From SG8-4 sp964598225 (GTDB taxonomy: Bacteria; Planctomycetota; Phycisphaerae; Sedimentisphaerales; Anaerobacaceae): DNA of 64,000 bases. The position numbers and the translations under genes were made by a program. The stretch covers positions 1 to 64,000 of the forward strand of contig CAZRBG010000025.1 of assembly GCA_964598225.1 (NCBI GenBank). The letters run 5' to 3'. The first letter of the stretch is position 1; each line of letters starts with the position of its first letter. Below are positions 49,794 to 58,549 of this stretch, in pieces. A model generated the notes under the pieces. It did no database searches. It was not told the DNA's origin and saw only the letters and a program-made list of their open reading frames with translations.

Positions 49794-50279
49794 CTACTTC
49801 AGAGCCTCCAGTTCCTTGTTCAAGATGGCGACGTGCTGGATTTCTTCCTTGATTATGTCTTCGACCTTGTCCTTACCGGCCGCGGGTGAGACGGAGGCTT
49901 TCAAACCCACATAGAACGCGATTGAGTCTTTTTCCACGCCTATAGCCATCTTTAAAATCTCTTCCGGAGTATTCTTACCATCCAGTTGCTCTGCGGGATC
50001 CACATTCAGATTGAAGACGTGGCCGTCCGCCATCACGCGCAAATACATCTGCGCCTGGTCGTCCGGATCGAAAATGGGAGGATCGGCATCGCCGCGGGGA
50101 AGTTCGGCGCGCATTTTCGCAAAAGTCTTCTCATGAACATCTTCCCACTTTGCCAGTTCGAGCAAAAGGTCCCGGACGTCAGGAAACTTTTCCGCCGCCG
50201 CACGGTAGAACTTACTGCCGTTTCTTTCGATCTGCTCGGCCATTTCGAAAACTTCATCGGCGTTAAAGGGTACTGCCAT
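49794..50279 (-). CDS. Ferritin-like (rubrerythrin-type) protein 2
   Basis: A 161-aa protein, paralogous to the gene just downstream: EMAEQIERNGSKFYRAAAEK, ELAKWEDVHEKTFAKMRAEL, VEKDSIAFYVGLKASVSPAA and DIIKEEIQHVAILNKELEAL. A di-iron site with no rubredoxin domain. It lies two bases after the ferritin gene, in one operon. Confidence 0.84.
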   Translation of the reverse strand: MAVPFNADEVFEMAEQIERNGSKFYRAAAEKFPDVRDLLLELAKWEDVHEKTFAKMRAELPRGDADPPIFDPDDQAQMYLRVMADGHVFNLNVDPAEQLDGKNTPEEILKMAIGVEKDSIAFYVGLKASVSPAAGKDKVEDIIKEEIQHVAILNKELEALK

Positions 50280-50281
50280 AA

Positions 50282-50797
50282 TTATTCTCCTTCGGCGGCG
50301 GGCGGCGTAAAGACTCTCTGGCCCAATTCACGATCGAGCATAAACATTCCGCCCGGAGCCTTCTCTACCATCTTGAGTTTCTGAACAGCTTCATCGGCGG
50401 ATGCCTCTTCCTCGACCTGTTCACTGATGAACCACTGCAGGAAGTTATTTGTCGCGTGGTCCTTTTCCTTGGTCGCCAGGTCAACAAGGTCGTTGATCAA
50501 ACTCGTCACTTTCTGTTCGTGCTCGTATACCGCCTCGAAGACCGCCAATGGCGAGTCCCACTCCGTCGGAGGTCCGTCTATTGCCTTCAGGATATTTCTG
50601 CCGCCACGCTCATCTATGAAATCGTACAACTTCATTGCGTGGGTCATCTCTTCCTGCGCCTGCACTCTCATCCAGTTGGCGAATCCGCTCAGATTCTTCG
50701 ACTTAAACCAGGATTCCATAGCCAGGTAGAGGTACGAAGAGTAAAGCTCGGCATTTACCTGACTATTCAGCGCATCTTCTATCTTTTTGCTGATCAT
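50282..50797 (-). CDS. ftn: Ferritin
   Basis: A 171-aa bacterial ferritin (FtnA type): NSQVNAELYSSYLYLAMESW, VQAQEEMTHAMKLYDFIDER, YEHEQKVTSLINDLVDLATK and FLQWFISEQVEEEASADEAV, which hold the ferroxidase Glu and His residues. It stores iron and limits Fenton chemistry. Confidence 0.94.
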   Translation of the reverse strand: MISKKIEDALNSQVNAELYSSYLYLAMESWFKSKNLSGFANWMRVQAQEEMTHAMKLYDFIDERGGRNILKAIDGPPTEWDSPLAVFEAVYEHEQKVTSLINDLVDLATKEKDHATNNFLQWFISEQVEEEASADEAVQKLKMVEKAPGGMFMLDRELGQRVFTPPAAEGE

Positions 50798-51175
50798 TTA
50801 CTGCCCTTTCCAAAGCCCGTGAACGTTGCAGTGCTCTCTGGCGCTGACCGAATCGCCTTTCACGTCGAATACGGCCTCCGGCTCGCTGCCGGGTTGGAGG
50901 AACTGCCTGTAAGCCTTGCCGTCGGCGAGCAGTTCGATCCACTCGATGAAATGCTCTTCCTGCATCGGATGCCGCACGGAACCTACCGCGACCTTGTAAC
51001 CGCTGTCGATCTTCTCTATCACAGGAACGTGCTTTTCATTACCCGAGTCAGTCGTCTTCTCATCGAGAAGCTGCATCGGCTCGCCGCAGCAGACCAACTC
51101 TCCCTCGCCGCCGTGGAGCACTTCCACGATGTTGCCGCAGACAGCACATTTATAAACCTGAAGTTTTTTCGCCAT
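50798..51175 (-). CDS. dfx: Desulfoferrodoxin (two-iron superoxide reductase)
   Basis: A 125-aa protein. The desulforedoxin domain CAVCGNIVEVL with ELVCCGEPMQL (CxxC...CC). The superoxide-reducing centre uses NEKHVPVI, RHPMQEEHFIEWIEL and the final CNVHGLWKG, which supply four His and one Cys ligand. It reduces superoxide to peroxide without making oxygen. It ends one base before ferritin. Confidence 0.94.
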   Translation of the reverse strand: MAKKLQVYKCAVCGNIVEVLHGGEGELVCCGEPMQLLDEKTTDSGNEKHVPVIEKIDSGYKVAVGSVRHPMQEEHFIEWIELLADGKAYRQFLQPGSEPEAVFDVKGDSVSAREHCNVHGLWKGQ

Positions 51176-51204
51176 AGTTCAATTCCTTTCAAAATCAGGG
51201 GGTA

Positions 51205-52392
51205 TCAGTTCACGATCCCCGCTTCCTTATGCTTTGCTGCGATTTCGTCCGCCAAGCGGTCGAGAGCGCGAAATGCGTCCTCTGTCGGCTGGCCCTTGGT
51301 CAAAACCGGATCGAGAAGCTCGACCTTGAGATTCGGCATCAGGCCTGCAAGCTGCTCGACGGTCTTGCCGCCCCAGCCGAAAGAGCCGATAATCGAGGCA
51401 AATTTCGCTTTCGGCCGGACGGCGTTGGCCAGGAACGCGGCGTATACGGCCGCAGGATGCGCTCCGGCCAGAACCGTCGGAGTGCCGATCACTATGGTCG
51501 CCGCATCCACCAACTCGATTGCGAGCTTGCCGACGTCCACGGTAGAAAGCTCGAACTGCTTGACTCCAATGTCCCTGTCCATCAGCGCATCGACGAAATG
51601 CCCGACCATCTCCGCTGTGCTGCCGTGCATCGAGACGTAAGCCACCACAACTTTGCTTTTGACCTCATCGGATATCCAGTCCCTGTACGCATCAATAATG
51701 AAGGCCGGCCTGTCGTAAACCGGACCGTGACTGGGGGCTATCATCCCAATATCCAGGTCGTCCAACTTCGCCAGGTTGCGCTTTATCTGCTTGCGAAACG
51801 GCATCATGATCTCGGCATAGTATCGCTTCGCAGGCTCATAAACAGCAGCCTCGTTGTCGACGAAAAGGCTGCTGGTAGCCAGATGCGAACCGAAGAAATC
51901 GCAGGAGAACAGGATTCTGTCCTCGGCAACGTAAGTACACATGGTCTCGGGCCAGTGCACCCACGGAGTATAGATGAATTTGAGTGTCTTGTCACCCAGG
52001 GACAGTTCCTGCCCGTCCTCGACCGTGATAATTCTGTCTTGCTCAAGGTCGAGCAGATCCATTAGCATCTGCTTGCATTTGGGATTCGTCACGACCTTGG
52101 CGTCCGGATACATCAGCAACACGTCCGGCAGAGACCCGGAGTGGTCCTGCTCGCCGTGGTGAGAGACAATGTAGTCGAGTCTATCTATGCCCAGCTTGCT
52201 AAGGTTGCCCAGCAGAACACTGGTCTCGGCCGGATCGACGGTGTCCAACAGAGCCGTCTTTTCGCTGCCCCGCACTATATATGCGTTGTAACTGGTGCCG
52301 TCAGGCAGCGGGATCAGCCTGTCGAACAGCCGCGAATCCCAATCGATCGCCCCGATTGAATATACGTTTGGCCTCAGTTCTCTTGTCTTCAT
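51205..52392 (-). CDS. FprA-type flavodiiron protein (rubredoxin:oxygen oxidoreductase)
   Basis: A 395-aa protein. The metallo-beta-lactamase-like domain has SHHGEQDHSGSLPDVL as H-x-E-x-D-H, WVHWPETM and SHGPVYDRP for the di-iron site. The C-terminal flavodoxin domain has VAYVSMHGSTAEMVGHFVDA for FMN phosphate. It reduces oxygen to water, or NO to N2O, with rubredoxin as donor. Its stop-to-start overlap with tpx (ATGA) shows coupling. Confidence 0.93.
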   Translation of the reverse strand: MKTRELRPNVYSIGAIDWDSRLFDRLIPLPDGTSYNAYIVRGSEKTALLDTVDPAETSVLLGNLSKLGIDRLDYIVSHHGEQDHSGSLPDVLLMYPDAKVVTNPKCKQMLMDLLDLEQDRIITVEDGQELSLGDKTLKFIYTPWVHWPETMCTYVAEDRILFSCDFFGSHLATSSLFVDNEAAVYEPAKRYYAEIMMPFRKQIKRNLAKLDDLDIGMIAPSHGPVYDRPAFIIDAYRDWISDEVKSKVVVAYVSMHGSTAEMVGHFVDALMDRDIGVKQFELSTVDVGKLAIELVDAATIVIGTPTVLAGAHPAAVYAAFLANAVRPKAKFASIIGSFGWGGKTVEQLAGLMPNLKVELLDPVLTKGQPTEDAFRALDRLADEIAAKHKEAGIVN

Positions 52393-52901
52393 AAATTCTT
52401 TACCGCTTTCAATGCTCCTTCATAATCGGGTTCGTTCGTCATCTCGTCGACCACCTCTATGTAACGCAGCACACCTTCGGTGTCCGCAACAAATACCGAC
52501 CTCGCCAGGAGCCTCAATTCCTGGATCAGTACCCCGTAGCTCTTTCCGAAGTTCGCGTCGCGATGATCCGACAGGGTCCGGACGTTCTCTATGCCTGCCG
52601 CTCCGCACCACCGCTGCTGGGCAAAAGGCAGGTCCATGCTGATCGCCAGAACGGCTACGTCGTCGCCCAGAGATGCCGCCCTTTCATTGAAGTTGCGAAT
52701 CTCGGAGTCACAAACCGACGTATCCAGAGACGGCACCGCACAAATGACGCAGACTTTGCCCCGAAAATCAGAAAGCTTCACCGGGGACAGATCGTTAGCC
52801 AGAACCTCGAAATCAGGCGCCGGCTCGCCCACTCTGGGCAGGCTTCCTGTCAATGTCAGCGGATTACCCTTGAATGTAATGTTTGTTGCCGTACCTTCCA
52901 T
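52389..52901 (-). CDS. tpx: Thiol peroxidase
   Basis: 170 aa from ATG 52901 (MEGTATNITFKGNPLTLTG). The peroxidatic Cys is in PSLDTSVCDSEIRNFNERAA and the resolving Cys in QRWCGAAGIENVRTLSD, both as in E. coli Tpx. Reduces hydroperoxides with thioredoxin. The longer frame to 53006 overlaps sodN and lacks a ribosome binding site. Confidence 0.94.
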   Translation of the reverse strand: MEGTATNITFKGNPLTLTGSLPRVGEPAPDFEVLANDLSPVKLSDFRGKVCVICAVPSLDTSVCDSEIRNFNERAASLGDDVAVLAISMDLPFAQQRWCGAAGIENVRTLSDHRDANFGKSYGVLIQELRLLARSVFVADTEGVLRYIEVVDEMTNEPDYEGALKAVKNL

Positions 52902-52944
52902 AATACACCTCACTTTCCCTAATATAATCTTCGTCCCGCGTTTT

Positions 52945-53415
52945 TCAGCTTGAATATGCCTTCTTGAAGTCCTCCAGCAGATGCCTGAGCTGATCAACAT
53001 TGTCAAGATCAGTGGTCTGCTTGGCCTTCATCGCATAGACCAGCATGTGATGCAGCAGGGTCAGCTTCTTGACATACGCACTTTTGGCCTCTTCGTCTCC
53101 GACAGGCGGTATCTTGATCCGCTGGGCCATGAAGTAGTACGTCACTATCTCGCTGATCTCATTGGCGTGATCTTCCTTGTTATTGACCCATCGCACAACC
53201 TGGTTCGCATTCGGCGGTTCCTCTTCCATGAGTAAATCGATTTGCTTCATCGACTTCTCAATGGTCGTGATGTGCTCGGCTATCTGGCCAAACCGCATAT
53301 CATCGCCGTAAATACCGCACGGTATCTGACAATGCGAATATGCCAGAGAACCAAAAACCACACCCACCGCAAGTACGGCCAACAATACAACTTTTCTCGT
53401 AATTCTCTTTTTCAT
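52945..53415 (-). CDS. sodN: Exported nickel superoxide dismutase
   Basis: A 156-aa protein. A Sec-like signal (KVVLLAVLAVGVVFGSLAYS) is followed directly by HCQIPCGIYGDDMR, the Ni-hook HCxxPCGxY. The Ni site needs the His as residue 1 after processing, and here the predicted signal-peptide cleavage would expose it. In most Ni-SODs a SodX peptidase removes a short propeptide; no sodX gene is adjacent. The rest is the helical bundle (EHITTIEKSMKQIDLLMEEE, NKEDHANEISEIVTYYFMAQ). It sits between tpx and rubrerythrin. Confidence 0.9.
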   Translation of the reverse strand: MKKRITRKVVLLAVLAVGVVFGSLAYSHCQIPCGIYGDDMRFGQIAEHITTIEKSMKQIDLLMEEEPPNANQVVRWVNNKEDHANEISEIVTYYFMAQRIKIPPVGDEEAKSAYVKKLTLLHHMLVYAMKAKQTTDLDNVDQLRHLLEDFKKAYSS

Positions 53416-53450
53416 TTTTTTTGCCCCTTTCCCCTCTTCGGGAATCTAAA

Positions 53451-54023
53451 TTAGTAATTCTGAGCTTCCAGCTCAAAGTACGCCTGCGGGTGGGCACATG
53501 CCGGACATGCCTTGGGAGCTTCCGGCCCCTCGTGCACATAGCCGCAGTTCCTGCAAACCCACCGTACGGGCTCGCCACGTTTGAAAACGACTCCGTCATT
53601 TATGTTCTTCGCCAGCGCCAGGTATCTCTCCTCGTGTCGCTTTTCTGCGACCGCGATGTTCCTGAATACTCTGGCTATATCGTCGAATCCTTCCTTTTCC
53701 GCAGCTTCGGCAAAGCCCGGGTACATTTCGGTTGTCTCGTAATGCTCGCCTGCCGCCGCGGCCTTCAAATTCTCCACCGTAGAGCCGATTACGCCCGCCG
53801 GAAAGGCCGCCGTAACTTCCACTTCCCCGCCCTGAAGGAATTTGAACTCTCGCTTGGCGTGTTCCCTTTCCTGGTTCGCCGTCTCTTCAAAAATTGACGC
53901 TATCTGAACGTATCCTTCCTTTCTGGCCTGGCTTGCAAAGTAGGTGTACCTGTTTCTGGCCTGTGATTCGCCCGCAAAACCTGCCAATAGATTCTTCTCC
54001 GTCTGACTGCCTTTTAGTTCCAT
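53451..54023 (-). CDS. rbr: Rubrerythrin
   Basis: A 190-aa protein. The ferritin-like di-iron domain has AGFAGESQARNRYTYFASQA, IFEETANQEREHAKREFKFL and ARVFRNIAVAEKRHEERYLA. A rubredoxin-like C-terminus has WVCRNCGYVHEG and KACPACAHPQAYFE. A peroxide reductase using NADH via rubredoxin. First after the perR gene on the same strand. Confidence 0.94.
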   Translation of the reverse strand: MELKGSQTEKNLLAGFAGESQARNRYTYFASQARKEGYVQIASIFEETANQEREHAKREFKFLQGGEVEVTAAFPAGVIGSTVENLKAAAAGEHYETTEMYPGFAEAAEKEGFDDIARVFRNIAVAEKRHEERYLALAKNINDGVVFKRGEPVRWVCRNCGYVHEGPEAPKACPACAHPQAYFELEAQNY

Positions 54024-54067
54024 CCTTCGAAACCCCTTTTTCTAAATTGCTGAAATCTACTCTCCAT

Positions 54068-54523
54068 CTAATTGCACAGATCGCATATCCCTTCAAGGTA
54101 TACACTCTTCCGCAAAACCACAAATCTTCCTTCTACTGCTGCTGGTACCTCTATATTATCAAACGGCTCGTGATGAAAATCAACAACTCTTTTACATTTT
54201 ATGCATTTAAAATGCTGGTGACTCTCCAGGTCGCCGTCGAAACGCCTTGCGTCCCCCGAACCTTCCACTATGGAGGCGGCGCCGATCTTACCGAGAGTCA
54301 GCAGGGTTCTGTTGACCGTATCCAGCGATATATTCGGATAAATACGCTTGACCTTTTCGTGCAGCATCTCGGCAGAAGGATGGTCGTCAGCCTTTACCAA
54401 TTCACGGTATATCGCTATTCGCTGCGGCGTGACTTTTAGACCCGCTTTTCTACACAAGTCTGTGAACCAACCGGTTTTTATGTCCAGCTCAGCCGGACTG
54501 ATTGTCACCTTTTTCGTACTCAT
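54068..54523 (-). CDS. perR: Fur/PerR family metalloregulator
   Basis: 151 aa from ATG 54523. The DNA-binding half is GLKVTPQRIAIYRELVKADD and YPNISLDTVNRTLLTLGKIG. The dimerisation half has ESHQHFKCIKCKRVVDFHHE and the second zinc pair CDLC. The order Fur-type followed by rubrerythrin and peroxide enzymes suggests PerR. A perfect dyad lies seven to twenty bases before the start codon. It would sense peroxide through Fe-dependent histidine oxidation (family knowledge). Confidence 0.9.
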   Translation of the reverse strand: MSTKKVTISPAELDIKTGWFTDLCRKAGLKVTPQRIAIYRELVKADDHPSAEMLHEKVKRIYPNISLDTVNRTLLTLGKIGAASIVEGSGDARRFDGDLESHQHFKCIKCKRVVDFHHEPFDNIEVPAAVEGRFVVLRKSVYLEGICDLCN

Positions 54524-54528
54524 GCCTG

Positions 54529-54585
54529 CTACTATGTAGTAGTACTTCCTGTTTGTCAAGGCGATATTTGAAATTTTTCAAATAT
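54529..54585 (-). promoter_or_regulatory. perR promoter with two palindromes
   Basis: CTACTA-TG-TAGTAG (54529-54542) is a perfect dyad placed over the likely -10, six bases before the ATG. Upstream on the minus strand TTGACA fits a -35, and ATATTTGAAA-TT-TTTCAAATAT (54564-54585) is a second, AT-rich 10-bp perfect palindrome. Both are candidate sites for the Fur-family regulator, consistent with autoregulation of perR and the stress operon. Confidence 0.65.
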
Positions 54586-54775
54586 TTTTTACATCCGCTG
54601 CCCTTAGATGGAGCCCGGCATATTGCCCAAAATTGCCAAGAATCTGCCGTAAATAGTTGTACAAGAAGGCACAGTTGAGTAAACTGAGGCTTTAGGTCCA
54701 GGTAAGCTTTGCACAAGCAGCCAATAATACAAGATTTCGTAACAGTACGGCGGGCAGACGCATTATAACAGCTTC

Positions 54776-56830
54776 ATGAAATACCTCATAGTAACGTCTA
54801 TAGCCATGCCGGCGATTATCCTTCTGACACGCGCGAGCCCCGGACGGGCCGCCGAAAGAGGGCCTTTGCGATCTATGAAAGCAGTTCGGACAGAAACCCG
54901 ACCGGTCATTGACGGCAAAGTCGACGAGCCCTGCTGGTCCAAAGCGGACGAGGCGACCGATTTCACCGACTACAAGCTCGAACGCCTCGCAGTCGAGCAG
55001 ACCATAGTCCGCGTGCTGTACGACGATGAGAACCTGTACGTCTCGTTTGAGTGCCTCGAGCCGGATCCGAACAGCATTGTCGGCGTCGAGCGAAAGTACG
55101 ACCAGTCGCTCAGGGAGGAAGACTGCGCCACGATTCGCCTCGACACATTTCACGACCATCGCTGCACCTACGTATTCGCCGTCAACACGCTGGGCACACG
55201 CTACGACGCTCGCATGGGCCTTTTCGACAGTTACGACGACGAAACATGGGGCTGCCACTGGACCGCCGCCTGCACGGTCGAAGAGGACCGCTGGTACGCA
55301 GAAATGGAAATACCGATCTGCAACATGCTCTTCGACCGGCGCGACGGAGTCACATGGGGCGTCAACTTCTACCGGCGCGAAAAAGGTCTCCAGGAAAGAA
55401 GCTACTGGTGCTTTCGCAGCAGCCGCGCACGTTATCCGCTCGAGTACGGGCATCTGACTGACCTTAACCTGGCCGACGTCAAGCTGGACCGAAAACCAAG
55501 GTACGAAGTATACGGCAGTGCAACGTCGGATTTCGAGGACGACAGCACAAAACTGTCCACCGGCGCCGATGTTTCCCTCAGGCTCAGCTCCGAGCTCACC
55601 AGCGCCTTTACCATCAACCCGGACTTCGGCCAGGTAGAGGCCGATCCCGACACCATTGAACTGAGAGACACCGAGCGATTCCTCGCCGAGCGGCGCCCCT
55701 TCTTCCGGGAAGGCAACGAAATCTTCGTAACGCCCCTCAACGTCTACTACAGCCGGCGCCTCACCGACATCGACGCCGGCGCCAAGGTCACCGGCCAGGG
55801 CCGGGCCTGGACGCTCGGACTGCTCGACGTTCAGGGCGAGGTCGTCCGCAACGACGTACCGCTCGACGGAAACTATCACGTCGGCAGGTACATTCGAAAC
55901 GTTGGCGAGAATTCCCACGTCGGCGGCATCTGGGCGAATTCGGCTCGCGAGGACGGCACGAATTTCGCTGGTGGAATGGACACCCGCCTGTTCCTTGACA
56001 CTACAACATCGTTTACCGCCCAATTGCTCGGGCTCACCGATTCGGAAGGAATCGAAACCGACGGCGTCACCGACAACGACGCCTACGGCCTGACTACATC
56101 TTTGAGCGGCGGAACCAACCCTGTGTATTGGCGCGTTCATTTCCTCGATATTTCCCGCGGCTTCAAGCCCGATCTCGGTTATATTCCAAGGCGCGACATC
56201 CGCGGTCCCGGTTCCTACGTGCGATACCGAAGATACTACGACGAGGGACTTCTCAAATACTTCAGCGTATTTTCCGACACCGACTTCTACGAAAACAACG
56301 ACCACGACACCGTTTTGCGCGACTTCCGCGAAGGCGCCGGCGCGACTTTTCAAAATGAAATCGAGCTCTGGTATTACCGATCCGACAGCTTTCACGCACC
56401 CTTTCAGAACTACTACGACAAGGTCAGAATCGAGTATAATGAAGAGGTCGACATCTGGGATTCTATCAGCACCAGCATCACCAAAGGAGTCTATGAAAAA
56501 GAGCCTTACCACGAGTATTCTCTGGAAAAACCTATGAGAATTACCGACCGCCTGGTTACGACTCTGGAGGGCAACTATCGCATAAAAGAGCCGGAAACGG
56601 GAGGCAACGAAAACATCTGGCTGTGGCGATGGGTCAGCCAGTACAATTTTATCTGGAACGCAAGAATCAAATTCACCGCCGAACAGACATCAGAAGACCG
56701 CCACAATCTGACGCTGCTGTTCTCCTGGCCGATGGCGCAAAACAAGGATTTCTACGTTCTGCTCAACGATTATGAAATCAACGGCGAAAAAATCCGTGCG
56801 GCATTCGTCAAAATGGTTTACCGTTTTTAA
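54776..56830 (+). CDS. Exported CBM9-like/DUF5916 beta-barrel protein
   Basis: A 684-aa protein. A signal peptide (IVTSIAMPAIILLTRASPGR), then the family-9 carbohydrate-binding-like domain (IDGKVDEPCWSKADEATDFT, VRVLYDDENLYVSFECLEPD, then CHWTAACTVEEDRWYAEMEI). The rest matches the DUF5916 barrel (FAINPDFGQVEADPDTIELR-like TINPDFGQVEADPDTIELRD, FLAERRPFFREGNEIF). These proteins are thought to be outer-membrane beta-barrels of polysaccharide systems. It is followed 20 bases later by a deacetylase-like gene. Confidence 0.85.
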   Translation: MKYLIVTSIAMPAIILLTRASPGRAAERGPLRSMKAVRTETRPVIDGKVDEPCWSKADEATDFTDYKLERLAVEQTIVRVLYDDENLYVSFECLEPDPNSIVGVERKYDQSLREEDCATIRLDTFHDHRCTYVFAVNTLGTRYDARMGLFDSYDDETWGCHWTAACTVEEDRWYAEMEIPICNMLFDRRDGVTWGVNFYRREKGLQERSYWCFRSSRARYPLEYGHLTDLNLADVKLDRKPRYEVYGSATSDFEDDSTKLSTGADVSLRLSSELTSAFTINPDFGQVEADPDTIELRDTERFLAERRPFFREGNEIFVTPLNVYYSRRLTDIDAGAKVTGQGRAWTLGLLDVQGEVVRNDVPLDGNYHVGRYIRNVGENSHVGGIWANSAREDGTNFAGGMDTRLFLDTTTSFTAQLLGLTDSEGIETDGVTDNDAYGLTTSLSGGTNPVYWRVHFLDISRGFKPDLGYIPRRDIRGPGSYVRYRRYYDEGLLKYFSVFSDTDFYENNDHDTVLRDFREGAGATFQNEIELWYYRSDSFHAPFQNYYDKVRIEYNEEVDIWDSISTSITKGVYEKEPYHEYSLEKPMRITDRLVTTLEGNYRIKEPETGGNENIWLWRWVSQYNFIWNARIKFTAEQTSEDRHNLTLLFSWPMAQNKDFYVLLNDYEINGEKIRAAFVKMVYRF

Positions 56831-56849
56831 ATCCATGGGAGGATAAAAA

Positions 56850-58235
56850 ATGAGTAGTCAAAACAAACAGAACAGACGGGATTTTCTACAAAAGACCGCC
56901 CTTGCCGCTCTGGCGGCAGGTTCGGCTCTGAACACCACGGGTGCGCCGGCCCAGCCCAAAGGTGAGAGGCCGCCGAGCGCGGGCGACGTCACCGTACTCA
57001 ATCCGCAGAACCGCGTGCCGATGAGCTTCATTATCGACGACTCCACCTGCCTGGTGAACATGGCGCACTTCGGCATACCGCACTTCGCGACGGCATGGCC
57101 CGACAGGTACAAGCAGAATTGGCGCAGCCTGCCGCGTGAGATACCCGATTCCTTCGTGCGCAAGTTCGGCCAGTGGTGCCGCGAGCACGGCGTAAAAGGC
57201 AAGTACAGTATTGTTCCGTACCCGGCGTGCGTCGGCTGGCTGGATCGCTGTCTGCCGGGCTGGTCGCAGAAAGACCTGGACGACAGCCTCAAGCTCGTCC
57301 GTGACTTCATGCTGCCCGACTGGGACATTCACCCGGAGATGATCAGCCACACCTGGGTCATCAACACCAAGACGGGCCGGCCCTATCCCGAGCAGACAGG
57401 CTACTACATCGAGAACGCCGGCTGGAGCCAGGACAAATCCGCCGACGAGCTGGCCGACTACATGGCCTACGCCCTGCGAATCCTCAAGAACGTCGGCCTG
57501 CCCTGCGAGGGCATCACCACGCCCGGCGGCTTCGGCAGCCGCAATCGTCCGAACCTCGCGCAGGCCACGCTCGAATCGTGCCGCGACGTGTTCAACGCCG
57601 AAATCCCCCACTACTTCCGCGACCTGTTCACCAACGAACGCAGCGTCGCCCCGCTGGTCCAGTACGCATCCGGCCTCGACGGCGACAACCCGAAGTGCGT
57701 CGTCTCGATCATCGGCTGCACCGGCGACTGGCTCGGCGGCTGGGACGGCCTCAAGCCCGGCTCGGTGGATAAGCACATCACCGAGGACCTCGAAGGCGGC
57801 CGGCTGCCGCAGGTCATAGCTAAAGGCGAGCCCACAATAATCGTCTGTCACTGGCCGGGCGTCTATTTCAACGGCGAGGAGATCGGCTTCAACATCTTCA
57901 AGGAAGTTGTCCGCCGGCTGGAAGCCCGGTACGACAACCTGATCTGGATGAAGAACAGCGAGATCGCCCGCTACTGGGCCGCTAAGGAGCTGACGCGAAT
58001 CGAGAAACAGGGCCGAAAAATAACCTTCAACGCTCCGTTCGCCACGACGAGGTTCACGATCCGCACGAAGTCCGGCTCACGAGGCGCACCAGCGCTGATC
58101 GCCGGCGCCGATCGCGCAAGATTGGATCGTGTCACCGCCCCGCTGCAACTGAAAAGCCAGACGTGGTGCGCCGAAGGGCCGGATATTGTGGCCTGTTTCG
58201 ACCTGCCGAAAGGAAAGTCGACCCTGGAGATTTGA
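56850..58235 (+). CDS. Tat-exported NodB-like polysaccharide deacetylase-like protein
   Basis: A 461-aa protein. A twin-arginine signal (QNRRDFLQKTALAALAAGSA). The body reads PMSFIIDDSTCLVNMAHFGI, WCREHGVKGKYSIVPYPACV, HPEMISHTWVINTKTGRPYP and CHWPGVYFNGEEIGFNIFKE, consistent with a divergent NodB/polysaccharide-deacetylase barrel with Asp-Asp and His candidates for the metal site. The C-terminal beta domain is unassigned. Co-directional with, and 20 bases after, the DUF5916 gene, suggesting joint action on a glycan. Confidence 0.78.
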   Translation: MSSQNKQNRRDFLQKTALAALAAGSALNTTGAPAQPKGERPPSAGDVTVLNPQNRVPMSFIIDDSTCLVNMAHFGIPHFATAWPDRYKQNWRSLPREIPDSFVRKFGQWCREHGVKGKYSIVPYPACVGWLDRCLPGWSQKDLDDSLKLVRDFMLPDWDIHPEMISHTWVINTKTGRPYPEQTGYYIENAGWSQDKSADELADYMAYALRILKNVGLPCEGITTPGGFGSRNRPNLAQATLESCRDVFNAEIPHYFRDLFTNERSVAPLVQYASGLDGDNPKCVVSIIGCTGDWLGGWDGLKPGSVDKHITEDLEGGRLPQVIAKGEPTIIVCHWPGVYFNGEEIGFNIFKEVVRRLEARYDNLIWMKNSEIARYWAAKELTRIEKQGRKITFNAPFATTRFTIRTKSGSRGAPALIAGADRARLDRVTAPLQLKSQTWCAEGPDIVACFDLPKGKSTLEI

Positions 58236-58549
58236 CGAAACCACGACCTTCCTCGCCCGCAACGGAGATACGTCACCCGGTATTCGGCTTCGTTCGGCTT
58301 TGTTTTCAGGCGCGCCCTCAGGCGACTTATCGTCATAAGTCCTTGCCGGACAAGGCACTGCGCCCCTCAGCGTCGGCGCGAATCGGGTTTGTTCTGCCGA
58401 ATCGCTGTTCCGACGTCGGGTGGCAGCCTCATCCCGATCGTCGTTATCGGAATGGGGCTGGCTCAGCTCACGAGATGCGCGGGCGGTCCTAGGGACTCCT
58501 TACGGAGGACTCCCTCGTCACGCGCGGACGAGACGTCCGCGACACCAAA
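58236..58549. repeat. Gene-free interval with palindromic repeats
   Basis: No gene is supported. Near its right end lie CGCGGACG-AGA-CGTCCGCG (58523-58541), an 8-bp perfect hairpin, and an imperfect AGGGACTCC hairpin at about 58493-58516. They resemble mobile intergenic repeats. No thymine run makes either a terminator. Confidence 0.55.

Noticed and set aside
54692..56512. 606-codon minus-strand open frame opposite the DUF5916 gene
   Set aside because: It is a high-GC antisense shadow of a well-supported gene. The predicted protein is a valine/alanine-rich sequence with no family features.
56886..57851. 321-codon minus-strand frame opposite the deacetylase-like gene
   Set aside because: Antisense shadow in GC-rich DNA; the plus-strand gene has a Tat signal and a coherent fold.
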